From contig JAUZQA010000011.1 in the NCBI GenBank assembly GCA_030705665.1, positions 1 to 19,242 of the forward strand: DNA of 19,242 nucleotides, in the 5' to 3' direction. The DNA is from Bacillota bacterium. Lineage in GTDB: Bacteria > Bacillota > Bacilli > Bacillales_B > DSM-18226. Shown here one piece after another: positions 14,104 through 19,242 of the stretch; position 1 is the stretch's first letter; each line of letters starts with the position of its first letter. The position numbers were made by a program, and so were the translations under genes. The notes beneath the pieces were generated by a model, which saw only the letters and a program-made list of their open reading frames with translations, was not told the DNA's origin and did no database searches.

Positions 14104-14298
14104 ATGCAAAAAGAGTTGATTCAAGAAATATTAGAGAAATTGAAGGAAGGATCTTTATCCGAATATTATGTGGAAAAAGTAAATTTTTTGGACTTTCGCT
14201 CAGAACTAGTGAAAAGGCCCGATTTTAAGAATTTTAGGGGGATTGGTCAAAGAGGCGGTGATGTTATTTATCAATATCTTAAAACACCAAGGAGCTAA
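14104..14298 (+). CDS. Hypothetical 64-aa cytoplasmic protein
   Basis: A 64-residue protein that starts at ATG 14104, 6 bp after AGGAGAGG. It begins with an amphipathic helix (MQKELIQEILEKLKEGSLSEY), then YVEKVNFLDFRSELVKRPDFKNFRG and a Gly-rich IGQRGGDVIYQYLKTPRS tail. I have the impression of similar small proteins upstream of ptsH in other Bacillaceae but know no function or family name. The compact form, good ribosome site and a promoter 100 bp upstream support a real gene. No terminator is seen between it and ptsH, so some read-through into ptsHI is possible. Confidence 0.72.
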   Translation: MQKELIQEILEKLKEGSLSEYYVEKVNFLDFRSELVKRPDFKNFRGIGQRGGDVIYQYLKTPRS

Positions 14299-14376
14299 TG
14301 TCCCGGGGAGTGAAGCGCTGCCATTTCCGAGAAAATAAAGAATATTATATTTTATAGTAGAAAAAATGTTTAAAAG

Positions 14377-14618
14377 TTGTCAGAGGTTGTCGAAACATGT
14401 TATCTTCGTACTGTGTTATCATCATCCGCTAAAAACGGATAAAAATTAGTTGTCTGCTTTGTACATGATTAAATTTTTTGGGAGAAAAATAAGTCTGTTA
14501 ACACATGTGTTTCTCTTAGTTTGGTTTGTTGCCTTATTGCAGGCGAAATCATTCATGAATAGGCAGCATCTAATTTGGTTTATTAAAAATAATTCACATT
14601 GAAGGAGACTGATTTTTT
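14377..14618 (+). promoter_or_regulatory. Probable ptsH promoter and long leader
   Basis: The stretch 14299-14618 (320 bp) has no gene. A promoter candidate is TTGTCA (14377-14382), 17 bp, TTATCT (14400-14405), giving a leader of about 205 nt. The leader holds an imperfect hairpin, GTTGCCTTATT (14528-14538) with AATAGGCAGC (14558-14567), a palindrome ATTCATGAAT (14551-14560) and a near-cre sequence TTGCAGGCGAAATCA (14537-14551, one mismatch). No terminator-antiterminator pair and no recognisable RAT site is present. The ribosome site GAAGGAG is 11 bp from the ATG. Confidence 0.42.
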
Positions 14619-14885
14619 ATGGCAGAAAAACTATTTAAGGTAACTTCGGATACAGGTATTCACGCAAGACCTGCAACATTACTTGTTCAAACAGCAAGCA
14701 GATTTAATTCTGACATAAATCTTGAATATAAAGGTAAGAAAGTAAACTTAAAGTCAATCATGGGTGTAATGTCATTAGGTATTGGGCAGGGTGCTGAAAT
14801 TAAAATTAGCGCAGAAGGCAGTGATGCAGATGATGCATTAGCAAGCCTTTCAGAAACTTTATCTAAAGAAGGCTTAGCTGAATAA
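14619..14885 (+). CDS. ptsH: Phosphocarrier protein HPr
   Basis: An 88-aa HPr with both regulatory sites. H15 lies in [11 protein letters not shown], the residue phosphorylated by enzyme I for sugar uptake. S46 lies in [12 protein letters not shown], the target of HPr kinase/phosphorylase; HPr(Ser-P) is the CcpA co-repressor in Firmicutes. Length and sequence are entirely standard. The stop codon overlaps the ptsI start (TAATG), so translation is coupled. In B. subtilis ptsG lies directly upstream; here it does not, and ptsH has its own long leader. Through HPr(Ser-P) and CcpA this gene links functionally to the cre site in front of fixA. Confidence 0.98.
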   Translation: MAEKLFKVTSDTGIHARPATLLVQTASRFNSDINLEYKGKKVNLKSIMGVMSLGIGQGAEIKISAEGSDADDALASLSETLSKEGLAE

Positions 14886-16597
14886 TGACATCATTAACAG
14901 GTATTGCAGCCTCAAATGGAATTGCAATTGCTAAAGCATATCGTCTAGTTGAGCCCAATCTGTCATTTGATAAGAAAACAATCGATAATCCTTCTGCAGA
15001 AATTGAACGGTTTCATTTAAGTATGGAACAGTCAAAGTCTGATCTGGAATCTATCCGAAAAAATGCAGAAGAAAATCTGGGTGCTGACAAAGCTGCTATT
15101 TTTGAAGCCCATTTGCTTGTATTAAGCGATCCTGAATTGATTGCACTAATCGAAGAGAAAATTAACAATGAGAAGGTAAATGCAGAGGTTGCCCTTAAGG
15201 AAACAGCCGATATGTTTGTTATGATGTTTGAACAAATGGAAAATGAATATATGAAAGAACGGGCAGCAGACATTCGTGATGTGACAAAGCGTATTCTTTC
15301 TCATTTATTAGGCGTTCAAATTGTAAATCCAAGCATGATTTCTGAAGAAGTCATTGTTATTGCTGAAGATCTTACCCCTTCCGATACTGCACAATTGAAC
15401 AAGCAATTTGTGAAAGGGTTCACGACTGATATCGGCGGGCGAACTTCACACTCGGCCATTATGGCCCGATCATTGGAGATTCCTGCTGTTGTAGGGACGA
15501 AAACAGCAACTGAAGAAATTAAAAATGGGGACTTAGTTATTGTTGATGGCTTAAAAGGTGAAGTACATATAAACCCGACCCCCGAGGTTGTTCATCAGTT
15601 TCAACAAGTCCATCAACAATTTGAGGCTCAAAAGGCGGAATGGGCAAAACTGGTCAACGAAAAAACAGTATCAGCCGATGGGCATCATGTTGAACTAGCT
15701 GCCAATATTGGGACACCAAAGGATTTAACAGGTGTTAAGCAAAATGGCGGTGAAGCCATTGGCCTGTATCGAACTGAATTCCTTTATATGGGTAGAGACC
15801 AACTGCCAACAGAAGAAGAACAGTTTGAAGCATATAGGGCCGTGTTAGAAGGTATGGAAGGAAAACCTGTTGTTGTTCGTACTTTGGATATTGGCGGCGA
15901 CAAAGAGCTTCCATATATGAACTTGCCTAAGGAAATGAACCCATTTCTTGGATTTAGGGCAATTCGGCTCTGTCTGGAGGAACAGGATATTTTCCGAACA
16001 CAGCTTCGGGCACTTCTTCGCGCCAGCAGTTTCGGTAATTTGAAGATTATGTTTCCGATGATTGCTACACTGGATGAATTCAGGTCAGCCAAGAAAATCC
16101 TTGAAGAAGAAAAACAGAAACTTGTTACCAATGGACAAATAGTATCTGAAAAAATCGAACTGGGAATTATGGTGGAAATCCCTTCTACTGCTGTGTTAGC
16201 TGATCAATTTGCCAAAGAAGTCGACTTTTTCAGTATTGGCACAAACGATCTCATTCAATATACGATGGCAGCAGACCGGATGAACCAGCGTGTTTCTTAC
16301 TTATATCAGCCATATAGTCCTTCCATTTTGCGTTTGGTTAAGATGGTAATTGATGCTGCCCACGCCCAAGGAAAATGGGCTGGTATGTGCGGGGAAATGG
16401 CTGGAGATGAAATAGCAATTCCGATTTTACTTGGATTAGGTCTTGATGAATTCTCCATGAGTGCAACGTCTATCCTTAAAGCCCGCTCGCAAATTCGGAA
16501 TTTAAGAAAGACTGACATGGAACAACTTGTGAGTGAAGTTTTAAATATGCAAACAACATCTCAAGTGATCGAAGCCGTAAAAAAGGCAACAACATAA
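14885..16597 (+). CDS. ptsI: PTS enzyme I (phosphoenolpyruvate-protein phosphotransferase)
   Basis: A 570-aa enzyme I, the normal length. The start ATG overlaps the ptsH stop by one base. The N-terminal domain (residues 1-250) carries H189 in [21 protein letters not shown], the residue that takes phosphate from PEP and gives it to HPr. The C-terminal TIM barrel holds the PEP site: [56 protein letters not shown], and the acidic/Cys motif [11 protein letters not shown]. It acts in the cytoplasm as the general first step of all PTS sugar uptake. No deviations from the family are visible. A strong terminator follows. Confidence 0.98.
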   Translation: MTSLTGIAASNGIAIAKAYRLVEPNLSFDKKTIDNPSAEIERFHLSMEQSKSDLESIRKNAEENLGADKAAIFEAHLLVLSDPELIALIEEKINNEKVNAEVALKETADMFVMMFEQMENEYMKERAADIRDVTKRILSHLLGVQIVNPSMISEEVIVIAEDLTPSDTAQLNKQFVKGFTTDIGGRTSHSAIMARSLEIPAVVGTKTATEEIKNGDLVIVDGLKGEVHINPTPEVVHQFQQVHQQFEAQKAEWAKLVNEKTVSADGHHVELAANIGTPKDLTGVKQNGGEAIGLYRTEFLYMGRDQLPTEEEQFEAYRAVLEGMEGKPVVVRTLDIGGDKELPYMNLPKEMNPFLGFRAIRLCLEEQDIFRTQLRALLRASSFGNLKIMFPMIATLDEFRSAKKILEEEKQKLVTNGQIVSEKIELGIMVEIPSTAVLADQFAKEVDFFSIGTNDLIQYTMAADRMNQRVSYLYQPYSPSILRLVKMVIDAAHAQGKWAGMCGEMAGDEIAIPILLGLGLDEFSMSATSILKARSQIRNLRKTDMEQLVSEVLNMQTTSQVIEAVKKATT

Positions 16598-16611
16598 TTG
16601 ATTTTTTAAGG

Positions 16612-16650
16612 AAAAACCGACTGTCTCCAATGTAAGAGCAGTCGGTTTTC
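16612..16650 (+). terminator. Rho-independent terminator of ptsHI
   Basis: AAAACCGACTG (16613-16623) pairs perfectly with CAGTCGGTTTT (16639-16649); CTC/GAG inside extend the stem past a one-base bulge. The T run is short (TTTT-C-TATTT). Confidence 0.85.
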
Positions 16651-16749
16651 TATTTCATGGAATGTACTTTACTACAAAACTGTCTTTATTTTGTATAATA
16701 TAAGTTGACAAAATTCTGTCATTTAAAAAAATTTGAAAGGATGATGAAT

Positions 16750-17628
16750 GTGTTAACTCCGGAAAATACAGTAATAGGGTTTATTGGTATTGGCGTTATG
16801 GGAAAAAGTATGGCTGGCCACTTGCAAAAAGCGGGTTTTCCGTTAGTGGTTTATACGCGAACCAAAGAAAAGGCTGCTGATTTGCTGAACCAAGGGGTAG
16901 AGTGGGCAAATTCTCCAAAAGAAGTTGCGCAAAAGGCCAATGTCGTTTTTACCATCGTTGGCTATCCCTATGATGTGGAAGAAACATATTTAGGAGAGAA
17001 CGGGTTAATCGCTAATGGAAAGCAAGGTAGTTATTTTATTGATATGACGACTTCTTCACCATCACTTGCAGTTAAAATATATACTGAAGCAAAGAATCAT
17101 CAGATTCACGCAATTGATGCACCTGTTTCCGGAGGTGATATTGGGGCAAGAGATGCAAAACTGTCGATTATGGTTGGTGGTGAAGAGGAAGCCTTTAATG
17201 ATGTTTTACCGCTTCTTGAGAAACTTGGCACCAATATCGTTTATCAAGGAAAAGCAGGTTCAGGGCAACATACAAAAATGGCCAATCAAATCGTCATTGC
17301 TTCAAACATGATCGGGGTTACGGAAGCAATCATTTACGCTGAAAAGGCGGGGCTTAATCCTGACACTGTACTAAAAAGTATTTCTAGTGGGGCAGCAGGC
17401 AGCTGGTCCTTAAGCAACCTTGTTCCAAGAATGATTAAAGGTGATTTTGAGCCTGGATTCTACATAAAACATTTTATCAAAGATATGACTATCGCCTTAA
17501 ACGAAGCAGAAAAAATGGGGATGGAAGCCCCAGGACTAGCTCTTTCCAAATCAATTTACGATCAATTGGCAGAAAAAGGCGAAGAGAACAGCGGAACACA
17601 AGCGATTTATAAATATTGGAAAGATTAA
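16750..17628 (+). CDS. ykwC: NAD(P)-dependent beta-hydroxyacid dehydrogenase YkwC
   Basis: A 292-aa oxidoreductase of the 3-hydroxyisobutyrate dehydrogenase family. AAAGGATGA (16736-16744) points to GTG 16750 at 8 bp; in-frame ATGs at 16741 and 16744 lie within or at the edge of that site and cannot be excluded. The Rossmann motif GFIGIGVMGKSM is near the N-terminus, followed by the substrate-binding DAPVSGGDIGARD (the DxPVSGG hallmark) and the catalytic lysine K176 in GSGQHTKMANQ. The C-terminal helical domain ends GEENSGTQAIYKYW. It closely resembles B. subtilis YkwC, whose substrate is unproven; tartronate semialdehyde or 3-hydroxyisobutyrate are family guesses. TATAAT at 16694-16699 is a likely -10. 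It lies between ptsHI and patA, as in B. subtilis. Confidence 0.87.
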   Translation: MLTPENTVIGFIGIGVMGKSMAGHLQKAGFPLVVYTRTKEKAADLLNQGVEWANSPKEVAQKANVVFTIVGYPYDVEETYLGENGLIANGKQGSYFIDMTTSSPSLAVKIYTEAKNHQIHAIDAPVSGGDIGARDAKLSIMVGGEEEAFNDVLPLLEKLGTNIVYQGKAGSGQHTKMANQIVIASNMIGVTEAIIYAEKAGLNPDTVLKSISSGAAGSWSLSNLVPRMIKGDFEPGFYIKHFIKDMTIALNEAEKMGMEAPGLALSKSIYDQLAEKGEENSGTQAIYKYWKD

Positions 17629-17728
17629 TATCTAAACTTGTCATGAACATATAACAGAAAATGGCTGTGATAGTTCCTCCAATAAGCAAGAAACTATAGA
17701 TGATCATACTTTTATAGGAGGAGTGTTC

Positions 17729-17911
17729 ATGGCAAAAAGAACAAAAAAGAATGATCCACAGCAAAAAAATAAAAAAGGCTTTGATTCTGCTGTCCTAAAC
17801 GCGGAGTTCGCGCATGAAATGGGATCAGCTCAAGCGAACAGAATTCATAAAGAGAAAGCTAAAAAAGAAAAAGCCTCAAAAAATCAAGGGAAATGGAATG
17901 GCATGCATTAA
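17729..17911 (+). CDS. Small 60-aa Lys-rich protein, possible spore protein
   Basis: A 60-aa basic protein starting at ATG 17729 behind ATAGGAGGAG. It is very rich in Lys, Ala, Asn and Gln, with no Cys. Lys-rich ends (MAKRTKKNDPQQKNKKG and KEKAKKEKASKNQGKW) flank a centre reading LNAEFAHEMGSAQANR. The EFAxE...AQxxR pattern recalls the repeat of gamma-type small acid-soluble spore proteins (SspE), but it is a single copy and the rest does not match, so I do not name it. CATACT (17705-17710) upstream could be a sigma-G -10 (CATnnTA-like), but no convincing -35 is seen. The gene stands alone and ends in a perfect terminator. A real gene is likely; a spore role is a guess. Confidence 0.65.
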   Translation: MAKRTKKNDPQQKNKKGFDSAVLNAEFAHEMGSAQANRIHKEKAKKEKASKNQGKWNGMH

Positions 17912-17912
17912 T

Positions 17913-17949
17913 GTAAAAACCTCTGCTAAAGATTAGCAGAGGTTTTTAC
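17913..17949. terminator. Bidirectional terminator between the 60-aa gene and patA
   Basis: GTAAAAACCTCTGCTAA (17913-17929) pairs perfectly over 17 bp with TTAGCAGAGGTTTTTAC (17933-17949) around a 3-nt loop. It sits 1 bp after one stop codon and directly beside the other. Confidence 0.94.
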
Positions 17950-19104
17950 TTAGTTTAGTGATTGAAGATAATTCTCGATCCGATCTAAACCTTCTTTTAA
18001 TGTTTCCATTGAGGCCGCATACGATAAACGGAAATAACCTTCTCCATATTCCGAGAACGCACTGCCAGGTACAACAGCAACCTTTGCTTCACGGACAAGC
18101 TCGAGACAAAAGTCAAAGCTATTTTTGAAAATGGATTCTGGGATCTTCACAAAAAAGTAAAAAGCACCATCAGGTTTTACAACATTTAGCCCCATCTCCA
18201 GTAAACGTTGATGTACGTATTCACGTCTCTGTGCATATTCCTCTTTCATGAATAGAGCATCATCTATGCCTGCTGTTAACGCTTCATAGGCGGCCTTCTG
18301 GGCAATGGAATTGGCGCATGAAACATTGTATTGATGAACTTTTAAAATATGTTTTGTTAAATATTCAGGGGCAAACAACAAGCCAATTCTCCACCCGGTC
18401 ATCGAATGACTTTTTGACAAACCGTTAATCACAATTGTTTTTTCTTTTAAAAACGATGCTATTGATGTATGGGCCCTGTCATAAACAAGTTCACTGTATA
18501 TTTCATCTGCCAGAACAAATATTTCGTATTCTGAGAGCAACGCGGCGATATCAGCAAGTTCAGATGCAGATAAACTAACACCCGTTGGATTTGAAGGGTA
18601 AGGCAAAACAATGCATCTTGTTTTATCTGTTATATATGGCTTAATCTTGTCCGCTGTCAGGCGAAAGTGATGATCCCTGACGTCCACATAGACAGGAATA
18701 GCCCCGCAAGTACGGATCAGCGGCTCATACCCTGGGTATACGGGACCAGGTAAGATGACTTCTGAACCCTCCGATAAAATGGTTCTAAAGCTAATATCGA
18801 TTGCTTCGCTGCCACCGATTGTGACAATGACTTCGCTCTCAGGATTATAGCTGATGCCATATTTCTTCTCAACAAATTGACACGCGGCTTCTCGCAATTC
18901 TATGTATCCCGCGTTATGGGTGTAACTAGTATAATTATCCTGAATTGCTTTTATCCCTGCTTGCTTAACATGATCCGGTGTTGGAAAGTCGGGCTGTCCA
19001 ATCGTTAAAGAAATCATCCCCTCTGTATTTGCCACCATGTTAAAAAATTTTCTGATTCCTGAAATCTCAAGGTCTTTTACTTTCTGATTAATTAAATGTT
19101 CCAC
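17950..19104 (-). CDS. patA: Aminotransferase A (PLP-dependent, class I)
   Basis: A 384-aa fold-type I aminotransferase. The start is GTG (19104-19102) behind GGAAGGAAG. Motifs: ISGIRKFFNMVANTEGMISLTIGQPDF at the N-terminus, TSYTHNAGYIELREA (substrate/PLP entry), YPSNPTG with the PLP-contacting Asn, LADEIYSEL with the Asp that pairs with the pyridine nitrogen, and the Schiff-base lysine K231 in NGLSKSHSMTGWRIG. A conserved Arg near the C-terminus (GYFRLSYAAS) binds the substrate carboxylate. It is close to B. subtilis PatA throughout, including VHQYNVSCANSIAQKAA. PatA is described as an N-acetyl-L,L-diaminopimelate aminotransferase in lysine biosynthesis; other amino donors are possible. An extended -10 promoter (TGGTAGAAT, minus strand 19161-19153) is likely. 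Confidence 0.92.
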   Translation of the reverse strand: MEHLINQKVKDLEISGIRKFFNMVANTEGMISLTIGQPDFPTPDHVKQAGIKAIQDNYTSYTHNAGYIELREAACQFVEKKYGISYNPESEVIVTIGGSEAIDISFRTILSEGSEVILPGPVYPGYEPLIRTCGAIPVYVDVRDHHFRLTADKIKPYITDKTRCIVLPYPSNPTGVSLSASELADIAALLSEYEIFVLADEIYSELVYDRAHTSIASFLKEKTIVINGLSKSHSMTGWRIGLLFAPEYLTKHILKVHQYNVSCANSIAQKAAYEALTAGIDDALFMKEEYAQRREYVHQRLLEMGLNVVKPDGAFYFFVKIPESIFKNSFDFCLELVREAKVAVVPGSAFSEYGEGYFRLSYAASMETLKEGLDRIENYLQSLN

Positions 19105-19152
19105 TTTATGTTCTTCCTTCCAATCGACTAAAATGTAGATAAACTTGTTTCT

Positions 19153-19161
19153 ATTCTACCA
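19153..19161 (-). promoter_or_regulatory. Probable extended -10 promoter of patA
   Basis: On the minus strand TGG-TAGAAT forms a TGn-extended -10; a weak TTAGAA lies 18 bp upstream of TAGAAT. The start point would be about 40 nt before the GTG start of patA. Confidence 0.4.
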
Positions 19162-19214
19162 TTTTTATCTATACTTTTCTAAAATGGAGTGAAAATCAAC
19201 AGAGGATAAACCAA

Positions 19215-19242
19215 ATGCAAGAAAAAAACGACCAAGGAGTCC
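19215..19242 (+). CDS. Start of a plus-strand gene, cut by the window edge
   Basis: ATG at 19215 lies 7 bp behind AGAGGA and opens a frame reading MQEKNDQGV to the window end. Nine codons cannot be identified by themselves. In B. subtilis cheV lies next to patA, and CheV proteins start with a short variable tail before a GILLESGTNE-like block, so cheV is a reasonable guess from synteny only. A TATACT at 19170-19175 with TTGTTT (19145-19150) gives a long 19-bp spacer and is a weak promoter candidate. Confidence 0.5.

Noticed and set aside
14300..14376. Terminator between the 64-aa gene and ptsH
   Set aside because: CCCGGG and GAAGCGCT are short self-complementary runs without a stable stem or T tract.

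Overview
The window looks like chromosome of an endospore-forming Bacillaceae species (Bacillus/Neobacillus-like). It is AT-rich, uses strong GGAGG ribosome sites with several TTG/GTG starts, and carries Spo0E, CtsR-controlled ClpE, YkvI, YkvS, HPr/EI, YkwC and PatA homologues. From memory, the order spo0E - mhqR - clpE - ykvI - ykvS - ptsHI - ykwC - patA matches the Bacillus subtilis 168 backbone, but kinD, motAB, ptsG, splAB, pbpH and kinA are not here. This is therefore a conserved chromosomal neighbourhood with lineage-specific insertions and deletions, not a phage or plasmid.

Region 1 (1-4040): the 3' end of a spo0E-type phosphatase gene and its terminator, then a tightly packed fixA-fixB-fixC-fixX operon. 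This operon encodes an electron-transfer flavoprotein of the bifurcating (Fix) type, its quinone oxidoreductase partner and a ferredoxin-like protein. Its leader has an Fnr/CRP-type palindrome placed as a class II activator site and a perfect CcpA cre sequence.

Region 2 (4041-6780): an orphan 117-aa gene, a hemerythrin-like diiron protein gene with a textbook Fnr-type box centred about 41.5 bp before the predicted start point, and a fosmidomycin-resistance-type MFS exporter. The exporter gene is divergent from a MarR/MhqR-type regulator. The regulator's consensus promoter is followed immediately by a perfect 20-bp tandem repeat that carries MhqR-box half sites.

Region 3 (6780-11500): the MarR gene, an M3 oligoendopeptidase, a 185-bp GC-rich palindromic element with 12-bp terminal inverted repeats, and clpE with two CtsR operators around its promoter.

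Region 4 (11500-14300): a YkvI membrane protein, a CPBP intramembrane protease, and several very small genes (40, 62 and 64 aa).

Region 5 (14300-19242): ptsH-ptsI with a long leader and no ptsG, ykwC, a 60-aa Lys-rich protein, patA on the minus strand, and the first codons of a further plus-strand gene.

The most interesting reading is an oxygen-responsive redox module (fixABCX plus hemerythrin) inserted between spo0E and mhqR. The two promoters share the core TGAT-N4-ATCA, and the fix operon appears to be under catabolite control as well. No nitrogenase gene is present, so the Fix complex here must serve another low-potential electron demand.
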